Shown one piece after another: positions 1-12,800 of a stretch of 64,000 nt of DNA. Below the pieces are notes generated by a model, which had not been told where the DNA came from, did no database searches, and saw only the letters and a list, made by a program, of their open reading frames with translations. Each line of letters starts with the position of its first letter. The stretch's first letter is position 1. The position numbers and the translations under genes are program-made. The DNA is from Leptasterias polaris (taxonomy: Eukaryota > Echinodermata > Asteroidea > Forcipulatida > Asteriidae), in contig JAZGTN010000046.1 in NCBI GenBank assembly GCA_037783415.1, forward strand, positions 6,206,501 through 6,270,500. Direction: 5' to 3'.

Positions 1-464
1 GTTCGTGATTATTGTGTAGATGGCCATCTACGTATACAGCGCGTGTATGTTCGATTCGTATGTTCAATACGCATATATAACACTGGGATGCACGACACCA
101 GTAATATGCTGGTATTCTGTCAACGTTAACACCATAGCCACTGTTTGTGCTTGATGCATATTACCAGGGAAATGGCATGTCTGGTACCTGTAAAACACAG
201 CCTGCATATTGCACTGTGATGGCTGTGTGTTGTTTGCACATGGTCGACACACACACACGACGTCAAGTTTGGTCACGTCACAAGTAAAAAGTAATACAAC
301 ATTTTTTCAGTCATGGCATATCTGCTGTTCCGCCCCGTATTGTTTCTTTTGGTTATACCAACTTTAACAAAAACTTTAACAGAACTGTGTTTAAAATAAA
401 TGTGTTTTATTTTGTCATTTCCAATTCTTATTTTACGCCATTTGGTTTGCAATAAATATTTAAA

Positions 465-598
465 CAAGTGACTCGTGACTCGGACTCGGACTCGGACCAA
501 GTGACTCGTGACTCGGACTCGGACTCGGACCAAGTGACTCGGGACTCGGACTCGGACTCGGACCAAGTGACTCGGGACTCGGACTCGACACAGGTGAC
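465..598. repeat. 33-bp minisatellite, about four units
   Basis: Units start at 465, 498, 531 and 564. Each is CAAGTGACTCGTGACTCGGA followed by two more ACTCGG-type hexamers. It begins about 35 bp downstream of gene A's exon 21 donor. Confidence 0.85.
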
Positions 599-633
599 TC
601 GACTACAACACTGTCGATAGTACGATAACTTGC

Positions 634-899
634 TTCGGCATACCGTTTTGTTTATTCGGCTGACAGCACCTACGTAGATCTCGTACACAGCGCCCTCAAT
701 CAGAGGTGGGTTCCAGTAACTGCCGTATGTTTTGTTGTCACCAACGACAAACTTTCCTGGGAGTCTTCTTGGTAGTTCAGCAGCAACGTAAGCAGAGGGA
801 TTCTCACCATGGTGCCGAAATTCAAGCACAGACCGTTTGGATATTTTGTCTGTTAAGGTTGAATCACCAGCAATGTTCCTCACACCAATCTGGTAGCAA
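634..899 (-). CDS. Tie1/2-like: Gene A exon 21: phosphatase-receptor-type membrane-proximal domain
   Basis: Starts in phase 2 after GGAAG with [11 protein letters not shown] and continues [25 protein letters not shown] and [12 protein letters not shown]. This series (AAE-P, VGDNKTYxGYWNxPL, Y-I-Y-x-AxSR-N) is characteristic of the extracellular domain next to the membrane in LAR- and MAM-type receptor tyrosine phosphatases. The best 3' end is a GC donor (GCAAGT) giving phase 1, the phase of gene B's transmembrane exon; no GT donor is nearby. A 33-bp minisatellite follows at once. Gene B has no equivalent. Confidence 0.6.
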
Positions 900-3800
900 C
901 TTCCAGTTGCAAACAAAAGCAAAAAACAAAACAAAAAAACCAACCCAATAACATCTGAGCAGGTGAGCTTGTAGAATATTTGAAACACAGTTGACGTGAT
1001 TTGGTGTTGGTTCTCGGTACATACTTGCAATGATTTGTTGGTGTTGTTTAACATATCCAGGTTTTGCCTGGGTACATTTAAACCTTATTTTTGATTAATT
1101 GATTTTCAATGATTTGGGGTTGTCCAAAGAAAAATTGACTACAGCGGGGATTTGAACAGACGACCTCCGGATTAACGTGCCGCCCCTATACTTATCTAGA
1201 CTTAGCTTAGCGGTCTCCCTGGCTGACGCTTCCAAAGTTGAATCGTAAACTTGGGTGTGATTCCTGGCAAAGATATTTACAAAGAGGGAGACCACCAATA
1301 TAGGGCTAGATAGCTTAGTTAGAGCGTCGGCACGTCAATCTGGATGTCGTTGATTCAAATCCCAGTAAGTTTCCATTGTGGTTTATTATTTATTAATTGT
1401 CTTATAATTGTGTTTCATCAATCACTGACAATTGACATACCAAATTTGTAAACAAAGGATGCTATTACTTTTATTAGAGATTTGTCCTGCCCCTTTTAAC
1501 CAAATCACCGACCCCTGTTGATTGACACCCCACTAATATGACGAGTAGAATTAGGATATCATGACATGAGCTGGTCACTGTGTATGAAATACAAAACAAT
1601 AACTGAAATAATGTCAGCACGTACTTTCGTTGGCCTTCACTGCAAAGTTAAAACAAAAGTACCAAATTCCGTCCAGGGTTACAAACCATTCAAAGCAATG
1701 AGTAGAATTCGTGGACTTTGTGGATACGTCCCCTTCCCATGATAACCATAGCAACTTACCAGATATATTTGGAGGTATTGGTACTGGCTAGTCTGATGGT
1801 CAGATGTGTGACACTCGACTCCTCCCCAATGAGAGCTGGCTTATCAGGTGGTGGAAGATCTGAATCGAGCAAGGAGGGGAAAAAACAAAACCCCAAATTA
1901 ATCGGGTTCATCTCGAAGACCGTTAAAGCATACACGCCAAAAACCCAAAACCCACCACAAACAAGCAAACAAACAACCCAACAAACAACCCAACAAACAA
2001 ACAAACAAACACCCCAACAAACAACCCAACAAACAAACAAACAAACAAACAAACAAACAAACCAAAAGTACACACACAAACAAAGGTCAAAGATAGTTAT
2101 TATGTGTGGGTTCTAATGTTAGACAAAAATCATTACAGAGCAAAATCTACTACATAAAATATTTACCCGTTGGTAACTCAGTGAAGACTTCTAGTGTTCT
2201 ATTTTGTCCACTTATATTGGCATTATTTACTGCCCGAACCTGAACCTGATACTGTGTAGAAGGTTCCAAATCATCGATGACTAATCCAAGTTGAGACGTA
2301 GCCGATGTGCTTTGACTCTTGAATTCTGAGTCAGGGTCAAAGTTGAAGCTCTTGTTGTACGGGCGGGCCAGTACACGGTGCGCAACCTGTGGTTTAATGA
2401 GCGTAGACTGTATGACTATTACAAACAAATAAAAGTGAAGATCAAACAATTTTGTGGACTAACTACTCCTCATTTGGAAAACAATTTTACTCAATCAAAA
2501 TGATTATAGAAGTAAAATCAGTCTGATCCAAAAAGTTTCGTTGAATTTTGTATTCATAAGTAGTGTAAAACAAGGTGTGAATACTAAAATAGGGTTTGCA
2601 TCCAGATTCTGCACAGGTAAACGGCAATGATGTTGAATGAAAGAAATTATATTGCGGGCTCTAAACGAAATTTAAACCGCCTTATTCTTTGGGATAGCGC
2701 TTATTTTCGATTTAAAGCAGCCGGTTGTTCACATTAGTTCTATAGTTGTCGCCCTCTTACGATTCTGTAGGAATGTTTATAGTGTTGACATTGTCTGAGG
2801 GGTTTAAAACAGTAATTAAAACCGTGTACATACAATATAATGTACGATCTTCCCATTCGGATGTTGTGGCCGTTCCCATCTTAGTGTGATGCTTGTCTGA
2901 GTAATCCTTGAAGCGTTCAGAGATATCGGTTGACTTGGCTCTGTGGAAAGGAAACGATGACAAGTGGATAATTGTTTTCCATTTCTTCCTAATTGCATTT
3001 AGAATATCTGAACACGTCAGCATTATATCATGAATGGATAGTTTTAAAAAGAAGGGAAAAAGAGGAAGTTAACGGCAAACAACCGGCTGTGGAAATCTAT
3101 GGAAGTTCAATCAAGGTAGATGTTCTATAAATTGTTGATAATCAGCCGAAATCAGGAGGACTATAATCAGTACACAGAGTCAGTTTCTGTTCTTATCACT
3201 GGGTGGTGAACAGTTTACTACAACGGTTACGTCACAGTACCAAATTGTTCAGTTGGTTTGAAGAGCGTGCAATACACTTATTTTTGTGTGAACTCAACCC
3301 ATTCACATGGTCTAAACAGATTAATAGGGGTCCCACGATTCAATAAAACACAATCTAGCCCAAATATATTGTCACACATTCCTAAAATGAACAAACGTGC
3401 TCCGTTACGCCAGCCTGCTAATTTGTCAATATGTATTCTTACAATAGTGTAGGCTTACGGAGAAGTATACTGTGAGGGGCCGTTTTGCTTGCATTTTATT
3501 GGTCAACAGTTTTCTCAATGTTCACATTAATAGGGCTTTCTAATGCTCTGTGGCTTTGGTTAGTCGGGGAACGTTTGGATTGTGAACTGATTGTGTTGGG
3601 AAATTAATTTATTTTTAAAGACCTATACTTAGCACGATTTAATTCCAATGAATTTAAATTAAAACAAAGTAATATTAGCGTGTAACCTCCGGGCTCAGTA
3701 GTGATTGTTGCGATGTCACTCCATGGACCGAGTCCAACACTCGTCGCAGCTCGGACCTGAAAGAGAATTATCAGAAAGTAAAAAGTCTACAATGTATAGT

Positions 3801-6800
3801 AAGACAGGGGATTCTACTTGTAGTTTAGAAATATTCTTAAAATATGATACAATGATTTGATGAAGAGTGACCTGAAGGCCTGTAAAGATTGTTTACCTTT
3901 TAATGGCCTCAATGTTATTTCTCTGCATAATGCTTTAATCCTACTTTTGTACTAAATCTTGCAGATACATTTTGCAAGAACATGTCTTTTTGTGGTCAGT
4001 AATAAATTGAGGTTTTTATTTGTACAGAAAAACATTGTTCCATGAAAAGTTGTTCATTTATATATATTTTTTCAATTTAATTTTTTTAATTAAATTAAAT
4101 GCAATGGATATGAAACTTCGATCATTATGAATTTAACGGATCTCTGTTGGAGTGCCATACCACTTTATCCAGACTGCGAGGTGATTTATCTCTGCAAGTT
4201 TACTTACTGAAATTAATATATCGAATTGTCTTGACAATTATCTCTCAGAGTCGATCTATTGAAACTAAAAAGTCGACTTGTCCTGGCAATATCTCTCAAA
4301 GTCGACTTGATGAAACTAAAATGTCGACTAGTTGTGACAATTTAGCTTATGCAGACGATTTACTGAAATAGGGACGGTAAGTCGACTTATTTGGGTTCAG
4401 TAAATCATCTTGACGGGGTAAATTATCACGACAAGTTGACTACCGATGTTCAATAAGTTGCCTTGGCGAGATATTTTACTAATAAAAGTATTTGGCTTGG
4501 CAAGTTTAATCATCTCGTTGACTCGTGCAAAGCTAGGACACTCCTCGAGCTCCGTATAATTAATCATTGCATATTCTAATACAAATAAACAAAAAACTAA
4601 AACTAAAACAAATACAAAACCAACAACAGCAACTAAAAACACACACACACACCCATACTAAACAACAGCAACAACTACAACAACAATTGCAACTAAAATG
4701 TATTCAGTAGAATCTTCCAAAAGAATATCGTGTAATATAGTGTGATACCGTTTGAGCGTTGTTAAGAAGTGACACAGTATTACCTGGACTGAGTAACTTA
4801 TACTCCCTTCCAAATCCACGACCCTTTTCGTCTGGTGATGATCAGCGAGCTGCTTTGTGATTCTCTCTGTATGTCCCGATGCCGGGTTCTCTGACTCTGT
4901 CTTCCAATAGCGTAGCTCGTAGCTGATGATGACGCCATGAGGAGGACTGGGAGCGTCCCACTCCACGTTGACCCTGTCACTTCTCGTGACTGGAAAAACG
5001 ACGTTGCTTGGAAAAGGAGGAACTTTATGTGTGAAAAAAGTACCAGTAGCATTAATTTAAAAACGTGGAATTGCGTAGGTTGTAGTAAATAGTAGTTTTT
5101 GTTTTTAGGCGCATATGCATACAATGCTTATTGTTTGAGGACTCAAAAAAGGCTGGTCACTTGACATATTCTCATTATAAATAATGGTAATTATTTGCAC
5201 TGCATAGTCTTGTTGAAATAAACTCATTTTGTAAGGACAAACTAATACATTTTTGAATTACTTACTTCCTTCCTTTGTTAGAGTCGTATTTGAAGCAACT
5301 GGTCCTGAACCGAGCCGATTCTCTGCAGAGACTGATAGTGTGTACAACGTAAAGGGAACAAGGCCAGCAAATTCTACCCGAGTGCCAGAGATCGTTTCAT
5401 CTCGGAGCACTTCAACGTCACTGCTATTGAGTCTGTAATGATACTGAGTTATGATGCCGTTACGCTGACCACACACTGGTTGTTTCCATGAAAAAGCCAC
5501 GGTTTGGTTGGTAACATCGATAAAGTTCAAATCGCGAGGAGGGCCAGTAGGTGCTAATTAATGGTAAAAAGAGAAGAACACAACAAATTTGCAAATAGGT
5601 AATTAATAAATAAAACATAAGAGTCTTAATCAAGTAAATTGTTTCTCCAGCAAAATGCCTTTTCTAGGCCCAGCAAAGAGATTGGGATATATACAATGAC
5701 CGATTTTAACGTTTCCTGATTGTATTCCGTATTCATGCACTAAACAAAAGCAGTACATCAAAGCTATGTGCCATCGACACATTAAACTTACATTTAAAGT
5801 GAAACTATTGAAATAATTATTAAGTTCCAGTCTGTTTCATGCATGTACTTCGCTGACTTTGTATAATTTTAGTCTGTGTATTGCTGATAACTCAAACAAC
5901 TAACAGGTACCTATTCCTTGTTGGCATCAAGTCCATTGAGCCGAACCTGGTGAAACGTTCTACATGACCCTCTATACTTGTTCATGTAGATACTTACACA
6001 ATATACCTTTTAAAAACATATCCTGGTTCAATGCACACGCGTGCTCAGGTGCCCTTTATACTTTATCAAGTTTTACCTCCTACGTTCCCATCCGCATATC
6101 GCCCATGTTCCTATGCCTATCAAAATGTTCTATAGTATAGTAGAAATATAATTGGAAAAACGCTGCAGGGAAGCTGATTATATTTCAGGGAAGCTGATTA
6201 TATTTCAGGGAAGCCGAGTTACTCAAAGTCATCTTTGTTTTATCTTCTCATTTCTCCAATGAAGGAAAATTATTTCTGTATCAGAGTTGAAGCTCCATGA
6301 ATCAAAAACCTCATAATCCAACGATACAAACATGCACCTACCAGTATTTCTAGTGTTGACTGTCACTGATGCTTCTTCCCCTGCTCCTGCAGTGTTTGAA
6401 GGAGTGACGTACACATAATATGTAGAGTGAGGGTATAATCCAGTGATGGTTGTTGGTGACTGGGAGCCATCGATCCACTGCATACGATTTAAGGGAAGTT
6501 CTCTGGAACACTGGTCCCTTTTACAAAAAATCAATTATTTGAAAACACTTATTCCTGGTACAACAAATAGAGGTAACATTTTGCTACTTGCTATGCTTTT
6601 CCGAGGACATTTCGTTCCACCGACCTGTTTATATTTTATGCGTCCGTGACTACCGAGAAAAAATAGAACAAATTGTTGATGCTAAGCTGCCCGATAGACC
6701 TTGCTTCAAACACGTTCAAACAGTGGTCGGCCGACCATTGCTTCCAGATGATGCATTTTTCTTTGATGTTTAATAACACCTGGTAAAACAATATCACTGA

Positions 6801-9800
6801 ACACGTGCAAATAGTATGTACTTTCAGTCAAGCAAGTTATTCAACGTCTGTGGTAAAAAAAAACATATGCAAATTTATAAATACTTAAACATTGAAATGA
6901 CATAAAAGCAAAACACTAACACAGTGTTAGTGTTTTGCTTGCCTTTTATGATTATAAAACTCCTACCTGTACATGAGTTGATATTCGACTGTGTAATTAT
7001 AGACTGGACAGTTGTTGGCAGTGGGTTTTTGCCACGTAACACGTATCTGGGTGGCGTCCGAGGTTGGGTTTGCCCGTAGCATGGCCACGCTTCCTGGAGC
7101 TAAGTTATTTGGGAAGGGGTGATGTGGTTAGGCGTTAATACTTTGTTCTTTTGTACAAGAACAATTTTTCTAAAAGAAACAAGAAGCAGTAAACATGATC
7201 CTGCCATGTAAAGCAATTACACTGTTATTGAAACAATCAAATCAAGCAACAACACTTAACGTCCCTCGTCGGGATGCTTTTAAGAGCAATATATATGTTT
7301 TTATATTAAGTGGTGGATTTCTTTTTCGACTGAGACTCGACATACAGCAGATGGTGGTCTCTTCAAGTTAAGCACGTGTCTCAGTTGGCATTTCCCCCAG
7401 TGCCATTTTGTGAAGCTTTTTATAATGTTTTTTTCTAAGTTTCTCACATGATTACTCCTTAAAGGGACACGTTGCCTTGGATCGGGCGAGTTGGTCTATA
7501 AAAAGCGTTTAAAACCGTTTGTTATAAAATACATATGGTAAGAAAGATATTTTAAAAGTAGAATACAATGATCCACACAAATATGCCTCGAATTTCCGTG
7601 GTTTTCCTTGACTATCACAGTCGGCCATTTTGTGGAGTCAAATTTTTGACTCCACAAAATGGCCAACCGTGTTAGTTCGCAAAGTATAAGGAAAACCACG
7701 CAATTTCAAGTCATATTTGTGTGGATCATTGTATTCTACTTTTAAAACATCTTTCTTACCATATGCATTTTATAACAAACGGTTACAAACGTTTTTTATA
7801 GACCAACTCGCCCGATCCAAGGCAACGTGTTCCTTTAAGATTTAGCTGGTAAACTAATCCATGTTCAAAATATGTTATGTAGGCCTACATACCGATTGTA
7901 TCTGTGGTCTCTACTCGCTGAAATGATGTTCCTTCGCTTGTTCCAAATGTAGTTACAACGATGGTGTATGATGTACAGGAGGATAAGCGGTTAAACTGTA
8001 CAGACGTTTGTATCACATTCACATCCCGTAGACGTTGGGTTCCTTCTGTTAGATACAACCCTGCTCTGTAGCCAGTGATGTTGCCTCCTCTGCTGCCACA
8101 TGGAATGAGGTTCCAGGTGACGCTTATGCTAGTGGCTGACACTCGACTTCTATTGAACGTAGGTGCAGCTTGAGGGCCTGATGACGTATTATTGTTCAGA
8201 TAAGAAGACAAAATAATATTGAATAATGAGCGAAATATTGTATCACAAAATTTTTATTGAAATCGAAAGCCTTCCACTATAATCTACAAACTGAAAGTGA
8301 TATCTATGGTCTAGACTATGTGGCGGCTGTTTATACATACATAATTCCTGTTGGTAATCATAGGATAGTGAATCAAGTATGCTGTTAATTTTTTCTACTC
8401 TGCAAAATAACAAGAATTAAATTTGTTTTCGCCCACTTGAGGCACGTATAGATTGTACATAAAGTAAACAACCATAATACATGTATTACAAAATGTATTC
8501 GCTTTTACAGGTACTTACTTCTTTCACCTGTAATTTTTGATTTAGTTTTCGAGTTTCCGTTTCCAGCTTCATTTCTCGGTATAACATTGACCTTATATTC
8601 AGAATATGCTTTCAATCCTTCTATAATGACTGAAGTATCGGTAGTAACCAGTGAACTACCGGAATGGTCAACCTCCTGACATTGCTCCAGATTGATGAGG
8701 TCATAGGTCACTAGATAGTCAGTAGCAAGGCACGGATTGAGGTTGGTACCAGGGGCTTCCCATGACAGTCTCAGTCGATCATGTTGCACGTGACTGAAGG
8801 TCAAGCCAGTAACAGCATCTGGAACTTTGAATGGCCAAGTACACACAACTTTATTTTGATGGTTTAGAAAACGAATTCCTAAAACATATTATCATCAAGT
8901 CATTACCAGTTGTTAATTAGTGTTTTAAGTACTTCCTGGTTTATAACTAATTTGTAACCTACCAACTGTACAAAAATAGTCATAAAGTTGTAAATTTTTA
9001 AGTGCCCAATGTTTTCTAAGTGGATTCTGACAGAGGAAGACATGCTCTATCAAGTCATTTTCATTTCGTAGATTTTTGGAATGATACATTATTACAAAAA
9101 TTGGGTCAAAGGTCACGATAACATGTTAAAGGTCACGGTGACCTACTTATTACAAAATTAATTTTTGACAAAAAATTGGATTTGAGCATGCAATTCTCAT
9201 TATTTTAATACCAAATTTGCATATACTCAATGAAAATTGACATGGTTTTGACATATTTGTACCAAAAGGGTGGTATTTTACTCTGAAAAAGTCATTTTTT
9301 GTGGTTTCTGCCCTGACCACATGGTATGTCGGATCGGGCTAAAACTTGGTGTGCATTCATTGCTCATTAGGACCTACAAGCACAGCAATTTTTATCAAAA
9401 TCGAAAGACATGAGGTAAAAAAGTGCGTTGGTTTGACATGGAATGACCCTTGTGTACTATTATCATCACTTTTTCGTGAGTGTTTCTGACTTTCAGCGCA
9501 TCAGAGAAGAGGGAAATGCAAGCCAAGGTATCAACGAACACCAAACTGAAACTATGGTGTCCAAATTTGCTTGAACCTAATTACCAAGTGTAACGCACAA
9601 CTCATTATAAATATAATTCAATATAAAAATAAATCTTTCGTAATTTAATTTTATTTACCCTTTGATTCAGTTGTGTAAAGCACCACATTGTAATGTCCAA
9701 TGCCTTTACTCGTTTGGGCGGCGACTTTGAGTTGATATCTTGTGCAATGAGACAAGGTAAGGTTGACAGTTGTACCCTCGACTGCAACTGGTTCTACATC

Positions 9801-12800
9801 ACTCTCATGACCACCAAGTACCTTATAGACGTAGTTCACAATGTTGCCGTTATTTGCTGGGCAAATTACCGGATCCCATGATAACGTGTGAGTGGATAAA
9901 CCATCAGCAGAATAAGAAGACACAGTAAGAGGTTCCGGTCTCATGGTGGGATCTGAAATTGATTGCAACAGTATTTTGTTATAATGATTACATTTTGAAA
10001 GAAAAGTAGTATACAATTTATGCTTAATTGAGTACAGTTTTTTAAAATATAGATTCGAGCAAAGACGATTGCCATAAGTGGATCATAGAGAAGAAGAGTG
10101 AATTAGGGAGAATCTTACTGGCCCATAAGATGAATACAACGTACCTAATATTACGGTGCAAGTCGTATCGCACGATGGTTCATTTCCAAAGTGAAGGCAT
10201 TTCTCTGTTGAAGAGAAACATGTTTGTAAAACAAATTAACTTCGAAATGGAATAGCACAAGCAAATTTTGGTCAGCATTTGTCTTAAATGTAAAAAACTA
10301 ACATTGTTTATTTAGTTGCCAAAATACAAAACGTGCCCAAGAAGTTGTCAAATTGCTACTTATTCAGTAAACCACATGAGACACTTTAAGTTATAAGTGA
10401 ATGTGAGGCACTTTGAAGACAACTTTCAACTCAACGTATAGACAGTTGGTTTAGATCAAACTCATGGTTATTAATCAATGTAATTTTGTTTCATACCTTG
10501 ACAGTTATCCCCAGTATATCCTTGCTCACACTGCCCGGCATTGCAATGACCTGTAAATCTATCACACAGCGCCTCGATAGTGCAGTGGCAAGTCTGTGTG
10601 CAGTTCATGCCGAACGTCCATTCTGAACATGGTTCTGAAACATAGTTACAAAGTAACTTCACAAACCATCAAGTATATCCGACAATGTTTTGGTGTTTCT
10701 TCTGATGATGTCAAGGTCAGCAGTTCACACCTATTGCAATTATTTACATTTGAATGAGCGTTTTGGGGTAGTTTATCCCACCATAATGTTTGTGTTTATG
10801 TTTCAGTTAAACACATCACATTAATTTGTCTGTACAAATATATAAAACATAACATCATTTTGTACTTGCTGATATGATAATGAGGGCGCTGTTGTGCACC
10901 CCATACTTGACCAAGACAAAGAAACTTGGACGTTCAACTGATGTTCTTGATTGAAGTGCGCACATGCACTTTGAAACCGTTGATGATCGTAGTTGAATTC
11001 ATTTAGAGCGTTTTGGATTGTCACCGATACTTTAGGTTAACTTTTATTAAAACGAATCAAAAAAGAATATATTAGAAATTATAATCAGAAATGTCAAGTA
11101 TAAAGAATTACACATGGATTTCATTCTGTAAAAATATACGTGATGAGGTAAAATGGCGTGTCATGGCTGAGAGGATAAGAGCACCGGACTCAAGCACTGG
11201 TGTTTATGTTCAGAGGAGTGTGGGTTCGAGTCCCGGTCGTGACACTTGTGTCTTTAAGCAAGACACTTAACCATTATTGCTGCGTCCTTTGGATGGGACG
11301 TAAAGTCGTTGGTCCCGTGTGTTGTGTAAAGCACGTGAGAGAACCCAGTACACTTATCGAAAAGAGGAGTTTGCCCCGGTGTTCCTGGTTTGATTGGCTG
11401 CATATTTCGCCACAGCACCTTGTAAACCATTATACGGTGCTATGTAAAGGAAAAGGTCTCACACTTAAAAACGTAGCTCCACATACCTTGCAGGCAAATA
11501 CTGACTGTTGAAGCGCATTGAGCGTCACTGAGTGACAAATATGAACGCTATAATGAAAAAGCCCCTATTATCATTTTTCAAACACGCTCGTTTAGTTAGT
11601 TATTGGTACCATGGTAATACTTACAAAAGGGCAAACAACTCTGTATTCATCAACCTTTATGTTAATGTGATGAATCAAAATTTTAATATACCCATGGCAT
11701 TTTGTTGCGTTGATAGAAAGTTTGGTTGAATGATTTTGTTGACCGATAGAGTGCGCCGTTGTGCTTCAACGGTAGTCGCACTGATCCAATTTGCAAGGAT
11801 GTAAAAAGGCATAACTTTGGGATTATTTTATCTTATAAAGAAGTTAGTCTCAATCTCGTCTTCATTGCTGTATGTAAATTAATTATACACAATTATACAA
11901 ATATTCACTGTTATTTTCAATCTTCAGCTCTTCATAGGTGAGATTGGTCAGTGTGGAGCGTAGTAATATTAGCTGGGTTAGGCGGTCGGGTCTATTTGTT
12001 GTGTCCTTTTCTGTGTTGGTTTCTAAAAGTGTACAAGCCATGGAAAAGATATGAGAGAGTAAATCCAACATTTTGGGTGGAGGAAGCAAGTGAAGGGACC
12101 CACTCATGGAGCCATTCTAATTAGTACTATCTAGAGAGGAGGATCGGTTGGTGAGTAGGATGTTAGAATGTTATTTTGGTCGAAATTGGGTAATAATAAT
12201 AATGGCTTCTTATATAGCGCTCATATCCGTCACTCAGTGACGCTCAAGGCGCTTCAACAGTCAATATTTTCCTGCAAGGTATATATGTGGAGCTACTTTT
12301 TGAATTTTGAGGCCTATTTCTTTACATAGCACCATGTAATGGTGCTATGGCGCAATATGCAGCCGATCAAACCAGGAACACCGCGGCAAACCCCTTCTCT
12401 TTTCGATAAGTGCACTGGGTTCTTTACGTGCATTACACAACACACGGGACCAACGGCTTTACGTCCCACCCGAAGGACGAAGCAATAATGGTTAAGTGTC
12501 TTGCTTAATAAGGACACAAGTGTCACGACCGGGACTCGAACCCACACTCTGCTGAACAGAAACACCAGAGCTTGAGTCCGGTGCTCTTATCCGCTCGGCC
12601 ACGACACTAACCAAATTGTTTGATAAATAAATAACACATGGTATGAAGTGCACACGGTATGCATCAGTAAATTGGCTTTAACTAAATGTTATGCATACTT
12701 ACTTTATGAAAACTAAGGTGGATGGTTACCTATGGGAAAGTATAAGCTTTAGCATTGGTTGTAACTTGACATAATTATTTATAAGGTTTATGGATCTATA

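Noticed and set aside
1..633. Transmembrane exon of gene A inside the window
   Set aside because: No hydrophobic segment of about 20 residues with a splice acceptor was found on the minus strand; it must lie further left.
706..951. Open frame on the plus strand
   Set aside because: It lies antisense to gene A exon 21 and has no domain; the minus strand gives the conserved protein.
1718..2116. 132-codon plus-strand frame with Thr/Gln-rich repeat
   Set aside because: It reads through the (CAAA)n repeat and is antisense to gene A exon 20.
11160..11245. Possible true tRNA gene with good B box
   Set aside because: Several dispersed copies share the same downstream body and tail, and the A-box half does not fold well: SINE heads, not tRNA genes.
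11200..11511. Open frame beginning [15 protein letters not shown]
   Set aside because: It is a translation of the SINE; the same peptide appears from the inverted copy at 12314-12565 and at 33828-34061.
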